Source: Zonotrichia leucophrys gambelii
Lineage: Eukaryota; Chordata; Aves; Passeriformes; Passerellidae
NCBI RefSeq assembly: GCF_028769735.1
Contig: NW_026992284.1
Location: 124,001 to 188,000 of the forward strand
Direction of reading: 5' to 3'
DNA: 64,000 bases
Part shown: positions 25,334 to 36,750 of the stretch, one piece after another
Position numbering within the stretch: the stretch's first letter is position 1
Layout: the number at the start of each line of letters is the position of its first letter
The notes under the pieces: model-generated
The model's input: only the letters and a program-made list of their open reading frames with translations
Database searches by the model: none
Told to the model about the DNA's origin: nothing
Translations under genes and position numbers: made by a program

Positions 25334-25640
25334 CTACTTTATCCTCTAACCTGTTGCATATGCATAAAAGACATATGCATATGCATATGCATATGCATTA
25401 AACTGTCTTATAAATTTTATGAGCCTGTGCAGTTCTTCAGTCACGTAGTTGTAATGTGGTGTTTATAACCCAGATTCAGTTTTTCTGTCTGCTTCAGTCT
25501 CAAGGTCAGCGAGAGGCAAGGGGGTGGGCCTTCTTATCTCTCTTCAGCTTGGATGGTTACATTCCTTTCAAGTAGCCTTGCATCTCCTTTGTTCTCTCTG
25601 CAGGCCTTTTTGTGAGCATCCAAGGTAAAAGACTAAACAA
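25334..25640. other. Junction sequence with an ATGCAT repeat
   Basis: Between the solo LTR and the 3' end of provirus A. It contains a short tandem of ATGCAT/ATATGC units (about 25362-25400). The expected 3' LTR of provirus A is not recognisable here. Confidence 0.45.
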
Positions 25641-25752
25641 AAAAATCCAAAATTTACTTAGTACAAATTTCTACGATAATAGATGTCTCTTAATGCTTTT
25701 CCATGTACATTTGATAAGGAGGTCAATAGTATTCTCCAATTCCAAATTAGCA

Positions 25753-27480
25753 CTATAAACTCACCCCAGCTAATATCAATAAAACTACAATGGGGTGGCA
25801 CAATGTATTGAAAATCCCAGTTGCAGTTGGTGACCATCCAAAGATTACATCCCACCAATTATGATCTCCATCTTGTTTTATTTTTTGCAGAATTCTGCTT
25901 TTTTCTTTTGCATTATGATGGACCGTAATTAGAGTATTTTCTCTGCTTTTCTGGATCTTCTTCAAAATCTCAATTAGGTCTTGGTGTTTAATTAATTGTC
26001 TTACTAATGTAAGGTTCATTCCAATAGGAGTAGGTGATAGCCTGTGATATATTGTGTAATTGTTTCTGATCAGCTGGTGGGATTTCACTGGTGCCAAATA
26101 TGAAAAATCACACCCGATAATCTTAACAAAATTACAAATACAAAAACTAAAATTATTTTTACTAGGTAAAACTACACCGTTGTTATCAATTGCTACAAAA
26201 GTACAAGCAGTCCTTACGCATACACAACATTTACCAGTGTATACAAACACAGTTTTCTGATTAGTGACTGGATGAATCTTGAAGTGGCAAATACTTTGTT
26301 CAGTGTCAAGATACACATCTTGAGCATCAATAGTGTTGCTTTCACAGATGAATCCTAGTTGTTCCCGGGTAACACAAGATTCTAAGTTTACTGTTTGCCA
26401 CTTCTTATTCATCTTTCGTGCCCACACTCTATGTTCCGAATGATAAATCACCATTTTCTCATGGTTTAATCCTAGTGCAACAATGGGGTGAATAACATAA
26501 ACAGTGGCATTATGTAGAGTAAGTACAAAGGCAGTGGCCACTTTAGAAGCAGAATCGTAGGTAAAATTTACCATAGTCCACCAAGATTGGAACTTTCTTT
26601 CAAAATTAATCACATTATCCCAAATAATATTTCAGATCTCAACTGGAAAATTACCTTCACCCTCTTTCCATATGACCAAGGCTGCTGTTGCCTGCATCCA
26701 TAATTGTGTTTGTATACAACTGAAAGCTAAAGACACATTAACTTGAACTATACTAAGTACCTCTACTATCTACTTGTGGTCTTGGCCCCCATCCTTTTCT
26801 CATTTTGGTAGCACTTTTGAAATTTGCCACTGACTAGTTCCTAATGCAAATAAAGATAACTGCAGGGGCTGTTTTAGTTTTGTTAGATCACTTGTTGCAG
26901 TGGCCAGCTTGTTCATTAATATTTCTGAGTAAATTCTGTTTAAAACTCCCAATCCTGTCTCCAATATCCCAGTTAAATCCCTTCTTATTCTGTTTTTGAG
27001 GGGTATTTGTCTTTGTAACCACATTGTCCAGCCCTTGAAGGATGTCCTCAGGAAAGAGGAACATGATGGTTGGATTTCTCATATGTTGATTTGTATCAGT
27101 AATTCAACATGTTTGAGAGACCACTCTGGATTAAACAACAGTTGTTGTTGACCCATATTCTTTATTATGTATGGGCCTATTTCATAGACCTTAGTTTCAA
27201 GGTTGGTTTGGGTTTGAGTTACTTGAATACTGGTGTGAGTTGTATGAGGTTCTGTTGTTGTAAGAGATCTTAATCTATTTTTAATCTCATCTATTTTAAA
27301 TTTGAATGAGAGCCCAATAATATTATGAGCCCAGAGACAGATCACCTCTACAGGCTGTATTAATGTGAAATTATACCAACAGCCTGATTTACTTGGGCCA
27401 TTATAAACCTCTTGGTTTATGTATGCATGTAGGAAAAGCTGAAACACTAATTTGATTTGCTCTCTTATGGTCCCATTGAT
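25753..27480 (-). pseudogene. env of provirus A
   Basis: A surface-protein part is open at 27483-27079 (MINGTIREQ start; Cys and N-glycosylation sites as in CWYNFTLIQ). A basic NRIRRD motif near 26980 is a candidate SU/TM cleavage site. The distal part is a 286-codon open frame (26613-25753) with many Cys and potential glycosylation sites. It includes HNWWDVIFGWSP and a final hydrophobic segment (PIVVLLILAGVSL) that could be a membrane anchor. A stop near 27080 and several frame breaks between about 27000 and 26613 disable the whole gene. The family is shared with provirus B. I do not recognise it as any standard gammaretroviral Env beyond its position and topology. Confidence 0.7.
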
Positions 27481-27814
27481 CATCTGGCATCCTACCCTGA
27501 TTTCTTTTCCTTTGACCCCTTGAAGTGTTCACAGTCTCCATTCTTGCTACTCCTGCTTCTCATATACCCGATTCCCATGCATTACCACAGTTGATAGGTT
27601 TAAATCTTTTACATCAGAATATTTTCCCATGGATCTAGTGTACCAAATAAAAGCTTGGAACCAAGGCTATTCAACATTGTTTTGGATAGAGGTACCTTCT
27701 AATTCTAAGACTTCAATTGCAATTACACACAGAACAATTCTGCAAATGAAATTACTAACTACTCCCGGCTGCAATATACTCATTTTGCCCAAGTAAGTTT
27801 TAGTCTTATGTATT

Positions 27815-28458
27815 TGTCCAGGTTTAGAGCAAATTTGGGGAAGAATCCCCCAAAGGAGCTCCAGTGGGAAAAGCAGATCCAATCGGCCCCTCCCCCCAAC
27901 TGGTCCGGGAGGGAAAAAATACCTCCTTGGAGAAAGGTGGAAAAAACCTGTTTATTAAACAATAAAACCAAAACAATATCAAACAATGAGACCCCTTGCC
28001 ACTCTAAAAGAGATGACAAACTGAGAAAACCCCGAGTTGAAGCTCAGCTCACTCAGTCTCTGATCAGTCCCTCTGGTGCTGGAATTGTCGCAGGCCAGGC
28101 CCGGCCCGGTGGGCCACAGCTGCAGCTGCCGGTGCTCTCCTGGGTGTTCAGTCCAGAGCAGTTTCAAGAGGTACAAAAAAAAGGAAAAAAAATAGTCCAG
28201 GGAACTTCTTTGCCTCAGCTAGCTAACACTAACTAAAAAGCAAAAGAAGAGCTCTGTCTCGCTGTCTGCTCATCCACAGACAACACAGTCCAGGAGCAGG
28301 AATGTGGAGGAGGAGTGCAGTGTCTGAAAACAAACTGCGCGCTTCTTCTCTCCCCCCGTTCACTCTCTGGAACACTCTTAAAGGTACAAAACTTATTATT
28401 CAACATAAACAGACTGAGACGATTGGGCACAAAAGCATCATATAGTCAACCCAGGGCA
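27815..28458 (-). mobile_element. Solo LTR in the pol-env junction of provirus A
   Basis: The plus strand starts TGTCCAGGTTTAGAGC and ends CAACCCAGGGCA. It is the reverse-orientation relative of the LTR at 45038-45692, sharing a T/A-rich polyadenylation region, GTTAGTGTTAGCTAGCTGAG and CAGCTGCAGCTG segments. It splits the end of pol: the codons to either side match contiguous sequence in provirus B near 60400. The target duplication has decayed. Confidence 0.85.
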
Positions 28459-29520
28459 TTGTCTCCCAGCGTCACTTTCCAAGGGGCTTCTGGGGCCTTC
28501 TTCACTCGAGAGTAGTGGATCTAGGCAGTCTGCTCCTTGATCTTAATCGTGGTGAAAATGGTGAGAAGCACCTGGAATGGCCCTTCCCACTGTGGTTCCA
28601 AAGTCTTTTCTGTTAGAAATTTAGCATGTACATAATCGTCAGGTTGTATGTTACATACTAGCTCCCTGCTCCGAGTTCCAGCCACGTGTTTTTCAATTTT
28701 ACTTAAAGCCACCATGTATGTGGCCAATGTCACCTCTCTGATGTGTGTAGACATCCCCTTTTGTATACCATATGGTCTTCCATAAAGCATTTTAAAGGGA
28801 CTCAACCTTTCTTTGGCTCTAGGTTTAGTTTGAATTCGCAACAATGCCAGTGGAAGAGCTTGGGGCCAATTTCTTGCTTAATCAAATGGTTCATTTTTTC
28901 CACCTGGCCACTCGATTGGGGGTGGTATGGAGTTTGAAGTTCTCAATCCATGCCTAGATGCCTTCTAATTTGTTACACTACCCTGGAAATGAAAGGTGAT
29001 CCTCTGTCTGAGGACATCATGGCTGGAACTCCAAAGTGCAGTATTATTTCTTGTAATAATACCCTGGTCACCTCCCGAGCCTTGGTAGTCCTGGTGGGGA
29101 ATGCTTCTGGCCACCCTGAAAATGTATCTGTCAATTCCAATAAATACCAATACCCCCCTTTCCTTCGGAGTTCTGAAAAGTCAATTTTCCACTGCTGTCC
29201 CAGTCCATGGCCCTTCCCAATCTGACCAAGTTTTGGCGTGGGGGTATTTTTGGGGTTAGTCTGGAGGCCAAGATCACACTGTTGGGTCACTTGAGAAATA
29301 GTGGCATATAAATTCCTGGTAACACTTCTTTCAATCAGATAGGTGTTCAGGGCATCAACTCCCCAGTGTACTTTCTGGTGCTTCTCCCTTCTTAGTGACC
29401 ACAACAAATGGGAAGGGATTACTAGCTTCTTGTTAATAGTAGCCCACCCCTCTTTGTCATTTATCCCTTCTTGATCTTGGATTAACTTTCTGTTTTTATT
29501 CTAGCTTACCTTCAAGGGTC
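28459..29520 (-). pseudogene. Integrase of provirus A
   Basis: The frame at 29407-28973 carries a zinc-domain part (TISQVTQQCDLGLQTNP) and the core with WKIDFSELRR (first Asp) and SSDRGSPF (second Asp). The frame at 28844-28521 carries the C-terminal part (PFKMLYGRPYGIQKG, LEPQWEGPFQVLL). The arrangement is gammaretroviral. The region between the two frames (28845-28972) has lost its frame, including the expected catalytic Glu segment. Integrase would insert proviral DNA; this copy is dead. Confidence 0.85.
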
Positions 29521-30118
29521 ATCTGGAATTAGGGCTCCCTCAGTGGGAATCTCACCTTTTGCTGCTTCTTTTGCCTCTCTGTCCACCAGACCATTTCCTT
29601 CCTCCAATTCCGAGATCACTTTCTGATATGCCTTGATATGCATTCTCAGGTAGCTGGACAGCTTCTAACAGTTTCATTCTTTCTTGTGCATTCAAATTGC
29701 TCCATGTGTATGTACAACCTCAAATGCACACTTTGAGTTTGCCAGTTCTCCGTCTTGTGCAGAGGTGTTTGTTGATAGCAGTCCAGACACTGTTACCTCT
29801 CTGCAAGTGGTGACAGCATACGTAGCATGTCTCTTTCCGCTGATGACCTAACTACTCCCATCGGTGAACCAGGTCTCTGCAATATCAAAGGGGGTATCCT
29901 TCAAATCCAGACGGTTGGATTAGGCAGCCTTGATAGCTTCCAGGCAATCATGAATCACTGGTTCTCCTGTATCCCAGTGAGAAAAGAAGTTGGGTTCACA
30001 AAGTTAGTGACTACAATCTCTACATCATCTTGTTCTACCACTGGTACTTCAGGAACCTTCATGGGGAAAGCCAGTGTCCGCCTTTTACTTCCAGCACTGC
30101 AGACACTGTATGGGACCC
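29521..30118 (-). pseudogene. RNase H/connection region of provirus A
   Basis: The reverse complement of 29830-30118 matches the provirus B stretch at 58560-58900, including WF.DGS-type and VLEVK.GHW blocks. Frames are broken. It stops at 30118, where a solo LTR is inserted, and pol similarity resumes at 31619. Confidence 0.7.
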
Positions 30119-31618
30119 TGTGAGAGTCTGTCCAAATTTTCCCTCATCGGCCTCACGATCATCCTTGGGAGACCACTGAAGAGAAGACCCCCCCCATCTA
30201 TATCTGGCTCTGAAGGAGAAAAGTCACACGCCATGGGCCCTGAGACCTGAAAGCTCAGTGTTAAGCTATTGTTTTCACAAGTGTGTTTGCTGTATGCTAA
30301 GAAGAGGACATGTCCTGGTTTAGGGCAAATTTGTTAAAGAATCTGCAAAGGAGGGCCCCTCCAGAAAGCGAAACCCACACGGCCCCTCCCCCCAACCGGT
30401 TCGGAAAAAAATTCCTCGGAGAGAGGTGGAAAGAACCTGTTTATTTGACTGGCCCCGCACCCCCCAGCACACAAAATGAAAATACCCGATGACACCGCTT
30501 TGAGAAAGATGACAAAATCAGAAAGTCTCTTTTCGGGGGTGGTTGCTCTGTTCTCAGTCGCTCCGGCGCTGGGGCAACTTCTGCAGCCAAACCTTCGGTG
30601 TTCCTGGGTCCCAGTCTGGAGCAGGTTCGAGATGGTCACAGAAACAGGAGAGGAGAAACAGTCCAGGAAGGAATGTGGAGTGTTTAGCTAAACTAGCTAA
30701 TAAGCAGAGGTGAAAGCAGAGCAGAAGCAGAAGCAAGAGCAGAAAAGCGAGCCAGCAAAGCAGCAAGCTAAGCAAGAAGAGAAAAAACAGCCCGATGTAC
30801 TGCTCGTCTCTGTGTCTCTGATAAGAGAAACCCAAACAAAACTTCCACTCTTCAGAGCCGGTCTTAAAGGCACAGAACAGAGGAATGGGGATACAAGCAT
30901 CATAACGTCACTCCAGGAGAGGGCACCATGCTCCCTTTGCAACAATAGCAGCTCTGGAAGCTGTCTCATCTCTCGGCCTGGCTGGACTTCTCCTGAGTTT
31001 CAGGTGGTCTCCCACAGAAGACCCCCATCTGTTTTACAACCACTGTGACAGACAGACTGAGATGTAAGAAGATTCTCCATCAAGGACTGAGACATGAAAC
31101 TCCTAAAAGGTCCCTCTCCTCCTTCCAAGGACTGGGACTGAAACCCCCAGCCCGGGGGAGGTGTGTGGGGAAGGCAAGCTGACCAAAGCGAGATGTTTGC
31201 CTGTAGATTGTGACCACTGGACCGAGAAAACAATGGCTCTCATTTACTGCTGAGAACATAGACTACCTGTTACATCTGTTCCCTACTGTATGTTTCCCCC
31301 CCCCCCTCACAATTTTTAGTAATAAAAACCTCTGAGTTAGCTAGAGCCTTTGAGATCTCCCCAGCGTAGCAGGTGGACCCTCGGCTGGACTGGACCAAAG
31401 AACTTCGTCTCTGCGTTGGTAGCTATATCCCCTCTCCCCCTCTCTCTCTCTTTTCCTCTCCCTTAATCCCTCTATCACATTTTTGCTGTGATTATTTTAA
31501 TAAAACTGCATTTGATTTTAGTATCACTGCAAACCCCCTTGTACCGTGTTGGTTTTTGCACTCTGAGATCATTCCTACGAACCATCAGGTCATCTGTCCA
31601 CTAGGACGGACCCTGACA
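30119..31618 (+). mobile_element. Solo LTR in pol of provirus A, itself interrupted
   Basis: It starts TGTGAGAGTCTGTCC and ends GACCCTGACA. It is the same family as 41313-42182 (TGTGAGAGTCTATCC ... TTGACA). Flanks are GACCC (30114-30118) and GACTC (31619-31623), a 5-bp duplication with one change. The polyadenylation signal is in TTTAATAAAACTG (about 31497). The segment 30311-30922 inside it belongs to another LTR. Confidence 0.85.
30311..30922 (-). mobile_element. Solo LTR nested in the LTR at 30119-31618
   Basis: The plus strand begins TGTCCTGGTTTAGGGCAAAT, like 27815. It shares CGGCCCCTCCCCCCAAC and GTGGAAAGAACCTGTTTATT with that LTR and ends near CACTCCAGGAGA. It is a third copy of the 45038-45692 family. 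The right border is uncertain by a few bases. Confidence 0.75.
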
Positions 31619-33200
31619 GACTCTAGCAGAGTCATCTTCTGGCCTAGGGTGAACTTGTGTCCTTCATTTTGGTCTTGCCTTAGAATCCTTTTCCTAGCAT
31701 TGATCTCAGAACCCAGATAGGTGATTGTTGGCTGTTGCGGTGTGTTTTAAACTTTCAGGTCCCTTCCCCAGGTGTGCCAATACCTGTCTCCCTTCCCCCC
31801 TCGCCCCCTTGCTGTGTGAGTCCTGTCAATCAGGCTTAACATTCCAACAAGGCGTCGTGCGGTTGGGCAAGTTCAAAGGATGCCCCTCAGGCCCAGAGGT
31901 CATTGGCCTGTCTAGGTGTCCCTTGTCCCTTGAGACCCCGCCCTCCCCCACCTGGTTGGTGGCTCACCTGTCCCCTCCCCTCCCCTCCCCCTGAGCTTAA
32001 AAGGTGAAGCAGGCCATGCGGTCAGTATTCTGTTGGAGCTGTTCCTAAGATTCAGACCTCTGTCACCATGGAATAAACCTCTGGATATTAAACCCTCCAG
32101 CAGAATCCTCTCCTTTTTTCTCTTCACCTTCGCCTGAAGTCTTCTTCCTGAGGTAAACGGAGTTCCTAACAAGCCTGGACTTGTTTAGAGCCCGGCTGCA
32201 ACCACCAGCAAGCTAAAGGTGTCTCTGGGGTGATACACCACAGATGCCGCCTTTGGCCTAGCAGCGAGGGTCAGACTGGCCCAGGCACAATCTGACTGGT
32301 ATTATTGGGATTCATATTCCAATAGTTGGCTTCACTGTCTGAGCCTTTTTCTGAGGTACTCTATGCCCTTGTAAACCCAAAAAAAGTTCAGGAGGCTTAC
32401 CGTCTAATCCACACATGCCTCTTGGGTTCAGGTAGTTATCAGGACATTGTCTGTAACTGCAGCAGCTGTCCCTCTTCTGATGGAGCTTCCCAGGACTATA
32501 GATCTCTTGCAGGTTGTTCTCTGAATATCTTGGGGCTGTTGTTAAACTTTGGGGCAATACCATCTATGTGAGCTGAGTCTTATGCCCACTCTTGGGATTC
32601 TCCCATTCGAAGGCAAAAATCTTCTGTCTGGCTTCATGGACGGGGAGGCAAAAGAAGGCATCCTTCAAATCTAAAACGTTAAACCAGGTTAGTTCAGGTG
32701 TCAAACATGTTAGCAATGTGCATGGATTTGCACCACTGGGTGCAGGTCAGGCTTTTACTGTCTGACCCTAACTGGTTGTTTTCCTTAACTTGCACAGGAG
32801 GTGCGTTCTTTGCCCTCCCTAGTATGTTAGAGGCCCATACCCCAGAAAACACCTGATCCAATAATTTCATTCTTATTTTCGATTTTGGTCTCACTAATTG
32901 TCACAATTAAGCTTAGTATGTCTACATATTGTTGATCCTTTACCTCCAAAATAATCTCCCAATCTTTAAATGTGATCTTTGCTTCCAGCTGCTCCAACAA
33001 ATCCCTACCCCACAGTGCCTTTGGAGAGTTGGGCAGATACAAAAACCTATGAATATTTTGATGGTTTGCAAAGTATGTTTTTCAGATTGGCTAGTTGCCT
33101 CCTTACCATAACATAAATAAAGTCTTGATGGCTATAACAGATGATTAACACTGAGTATGTTTCCCCTGTGTCTACTAAAAATTCCATTTTCTTAGTCCCC
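31619..33200 (-). pseudogene. Protease and reverse transcriptase of provirus A
   Basis: The protease carries FLVDTGETYS (Asp-Thr-Gly near 33170) and LWGRDLLEQLEAKITF near its end. Reverse transcriptase follows with LDLKDAFFCLPVHEA (about 32670), the first catalytic Asp region. The YVDD active site expected near 32430 has changed to LQTM with two stops after it, so the enzyme is dead. A solo LTR interrupts the gene at 31733-32324. The NILGRAKNAPPVQVK block links protease to RT. Confidence 0.8.
31733..32324 (+). mobile_element. Solo LTR (ERVK-type), plus orientation, in pol of provirus A
   Basis: It runs from TGTTGCGGTGTGTTTT to ATTCATATTCCAATA, flanked by the exact 6-bp duplication GTTGGC (31727-31732 and 32325-32330). 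It is the same family as 39063-39651. A six-base duplication is typical of class II (ERVK-like) integration. The 3' end is TA rather than the usual CA. Confidence 0.9.
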
Positions 33201-33650
33201 ATTTTTCTACTCCATCCCAACTCTTTGTCTTAATTCAAAAGTCTTGAGGTATAAAAAATAGGCTGAGCACACTCAGCTTTAATTACTTCTGCTGGGTTTC
33301 TTAAATTACTTGAAACACTCTTTTCTAATAATTCAAACACCCTATTACTTCTTTGCTTCATGTGATCGGTTGCTACTAAAATCCTTATAGCTTTCTGAGT
33401 AGCCTGTTTCCTTAGAATAACACAAATGGCAAAGTGCCTGTCTTGGTCTCCTCCACCAAAACTCTGCTTTAAAAAATCTCAGTCTTCTCCAGTTCTCTTT
33501 CCGCACAATCCAGTCTTCAATTAAAGCATTGTTTCCACTGACACTCACTTTGCTGCCTTGCAGAAGGCTGTCCTTGTTACAGTAAAAACTCTGATATGCC
33601 CCCAAAACACAGACCCACCCCCATCTCAAATTCACGAGAGTCAACTATAG
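33200..33650 (-). pseudogene. gag C-terminal remnant of provirus A
   Basis: Open on the minus strand at 33644-33345, with a Cys-containing stretch (CHLCYSKETGYSE) in the nucleocapsid position just ahead of the protease. No clean CCHC knuckle is seen. The assignment rests mainly on its position. Confidence 0.45.
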
Positions 33651-33891
33651 CAAGATGTCTCTATTACAGCTCTAACAGAGCAACTTTGCAAGCTCCACAA
33701 AGAGAAGGATCACAAAGGCACCGTGTTACAGCGTCCGTCCCTTGCCTCCCAAGTCTCGCAGGCAAAGCATCAGTTAATACCCAAACACAAAGTGTTGACA
33801 AGAGACTGGTTATACTCAAACACCAGGTCTCACAGGGAATATTGTTCCCCGCACCTAGAAAGTTCACACACACAAACTCACCAGGAAAGGG

Positions 33892-34399
33892 TGTTCTGGT
33901 TTGAAAGCAAAACCAGTGAGAGTAAGAAAAGGGGGGAAAAAAAACCCCACTAAAATACATGCACTAATACAAAAGAAAAACCACTGACAAAGTCAGAATA
34001 CAACCTGACACCCTGCTAGATAGGGTGGTGGTAGCAGTCCAGATGAAATCGTCTTGTTGAAGTGGTGATCCCATAGAAAAGATCTGGTAGCTCTTGTCCT
34101 CTGCTCTGGAAACCAGTGGGTAAGGGCAGCTTGCTCTGTCCCAAATCCCAGATTATATCCAGGTGGGGATGCTTAGCCCCCCCCTCCCAGGCGGAGCATC
34201 TCACAATGGGCTGATATCATTCTATGAGTCATGCGGTGTGTCCTTGATTGCCCATTAAACAGAAATGGTTCCTGGAGGGAGTTATCTCTGAGTCATGTGG
34301 CAAGGTCCAACAGGAAATAAGGAAAAACAACGCACCTCCTGGTTTCAACAGCTCTTGAAGATGGGGATAGAATACATCTTTATATTGTAACCTAGGACA
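33892..34399 (-). mobile_element. Solo LTR, same family as 48616-49558
   Basis: The plus strand starts TGTTCTGGTTTGAAAGC and ends TTGTAACCTAGGACA. Both ends and CAAATCCCAGATTATATCCA match the LTR at 48616-49558. It marks the boundary between provirus A remnants and the CR1 copy to the right. No target duplication remains, which suggests a rearranged border. Confidence 0.8.
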
Positions 34400-34906
34400 A
34401 CTCATTAAGGAGGTTAAGATTGGAGGCAGCCTGGGCTGTTGTGACGATGCCCTGTTTGAGTTTGTGGTCTTGAGGAATGGGACCCTGGCAAAGAGCAAAG
34501 TCGGGACCCTGAACTTTGGAAGAGTCTCCTTCCAGATGTTTATGAGTTAGTGAATGAGATGCCCTGGGAAACTGTCCTTAGGGACAGAGGAGCTGACTAG
34601 AACTGGCAACTCTTTAAGGATACTTTTCCTAGACTGCAAGAGCTCTCCATCCTGGTGTGTAAGAAATCAGGCAAGGCAGGCAGGAAACCAGCATGGCTGA
34701 GCAAAGACCTGCTCCTCAAACTGAGGAGTAAGAAGGAGATAAACAGCCAGTGGAAGCAGGAACATGTGTCCTGGGAAGAGTACAGGAAAGCAGTCTGCAT
34801 TTATAGGGATGGGATCAGGAGAGCTAAAGCATGGATGGAATGGGACTTGGCAAGGGATATGAAAAATAAGAAAGGATTCTGTAAGTGTTAGGAATGAGAG
34901 GAGAGA

Positions 34907-35186
34907 TGTGAGGAAACAGCAAAGCCTGGGAAAATTCCTGGGAAGCATGGAAGAACTTCGATAACACACTATCTGAGAACAGAAAAGGCATCCTGTTTCT
35001 TCGAAAGTCTGCAAACCTTGAGAAAACAAACTGTCAGGCTGATGGATTTATTACAGGCCTGCAACCGGGTTGCGTGCAAAGGACTGAACAAAGATTCTCA
35101 TACTAAGTGTATAAGTACTGTCTTAACTCTGCAATAAACAGATTCATTTTGCTCTCTTCTTGTGAGTCTTGCATTCATATGCCACA
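34907..35186 (+). mobile_element. 5' LTR of the ERVK provirus
   Basis: 280 bases, TGTGAGGAAACAGC to TGCCACA, with the AATAAA signal in CTGCAATAAACAG (about 35133). It lacks about 20 bases near the start that the 3' LTR has. I saw no obvious primer-binding site immediately after it. Confidence 0.88.
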
Positions 35187-35356
35187 AATGTCTCCTGATT
35201 CTACAGGGCCTTCATTACTACTGATGTGATGCAGTCTGGTGGCATACCCTGACCAAATTAGGCATGTGTGTGTTCAGCTGATCTCAAAGGAGCTCCTCTC
35301 ATTGCTAGCTATAGAACAGGTTAGCTTTTTGCGAATGGTCGGGCAGCATTTTTATA

Positions 35357-36750
35357 ATGGGGCAAGGCGCAACGAAATTCCAAAAACTGCATAAAGACTG
35401 TCTGCTGCGTATCACCAGGGGACAGAGTTATAAACTCCAACCCCAAAGCCTCATCCAATTACTTATATGGGTCAAACTTCTTTGTCCCTGGTATCCATCA
35501 GATGGTTCCTGTGATCTTACTCACTGGCAAAAGGTCGGCGAAAGTTTACAAACCTGACAAATTTCTCATCACAATGTCCACCCTGGTGACATTAGTACTT
35601 GGCGTGTGGTATACTCAGCTTTGCAACAATTTAAGGAAGCGGGTCGCGTCCTTGCAGATGCTCCACATGCATCGCTGTCAGATTCTGATATTTTTATTAA
35701 TGAAACATCACCTGAGGATAATGATCTAGAGAAAAAGAATCCGTTTGATCCGGGTCCTATTGAATCTGGACAAAAAACAGATCTATATCCTCCTTTAGCC
35801 CCAGCACGTGCTATGGCAGCAGCTGCTCCTGGCACAGAAGAAATACTACAAACAGCATGCAAAAAGGCTGCAGTAAATATTTCACAAATTTGACCACCTT
35901 CTTATACCTTGCCTCATTCCTCTAGTGACTATGGTGATGAAAGAATACCACCTATAGGACCTAAACCAGAAAGGTTTATACAAAGATGCTGGAGGCGAGC
36001 ACTGGAGGAGGGTGATAGTGAATTTTTTCAAGCAATGCCTGTTGTATATCATAATCAAAACCCACATTACAAACAATTGTTATATGAGATGGTAAAAGAA
36101 TTGAGGAGATCGGTGAAAGAAAATGGTTTGCATTCCTCTTTTACTATGAATTTATTGGAGGCAATTGCAGAAGGACATACTATGTTATCAGTGGATTGGA
36201 AATCTCTTTTTAAGACAATTTTGACAGGAAGACAATACTCTGTCTGGTGGACAGAATTTGTAGATTTGGCTCAGACTCAGGCATTGAATAATGGTAATCA
36301 GTGACCATCCATTAATATCACTGTGTCACAACTCTCTGGCACAGACACATTTGCTAGTGCTCAGGCTCTGTTAAGACTTTACCCCCAAGCGTGGGATCAG
36401 TCTACTGTTATTGCCGTGAGGGCACTACAAAAGATACCTGATAAAAAAAAAGTTGGAGTCTGGTTTTGCTACTGTGAGGCAAGGGCCTCATGAACTATAT
36501 ATTACCTTTATTGATTGATTACAATCTACTGTTAGATGGCAAATTGATATGCAGGAAGCAGCTTATGCTGTCTTAAAATCCCTCGCTTATGAAAATGCTA
36601 ACAGTGACTGTAAAAAAGCCCTGGATCCAATTCATAATCGTGCTGATGTGGAACTTTCTCATTATATCAAAATATGCTGATATTGGCTCGGGACAATTCA
36701 AAGCAGAACTGATTGCTGCTGCAATAGCCCAGCAGCTGGAAGTGGCCAGA
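35357..36750 (+). pseudogene. ERVK gag, broken
   Basis: It starts MGQGATKF, with Gly at position 2 fitting a myristoylated matrix protein. The matrix part runs to a stop at 35557. The same frame continues with an acidic, proline-containing linker to a stop at 35893, and then with the capsid (VDWKSLFKTILTGRQYSVWW, PQAWDQSTVIAVRALQKIP). After 36304 further frame breaks occur. KAELIAAAIAQQL near 36720 is the last gag-like block. The first two stops are in one frame, so the early part is damaged by point changes only. Gag would form the viral core. Confidence 0.85.

Larger units (their letters stand above)
25641..33650 (-). mobile_element. Gammaretrovirus-like (ERV1) provirus A, minus strand, no LTRs seen
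   Basis: Read right to left: gag C-terminal/protease (33.6-32.8 kb), reverse transcriptase, RNase H, integrase (to 28.5 kb) and env (27.8-25.75 kb). It is the same family as provirus B, with side-by-side similarity in pol and env. It is interrupted by solo LTRs at 27815-28458, 30119-31618 and 31733-32324. Neither its own LTRs nor most of its gag was found, so it is truncated at both ends. Confidence 0.88.
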
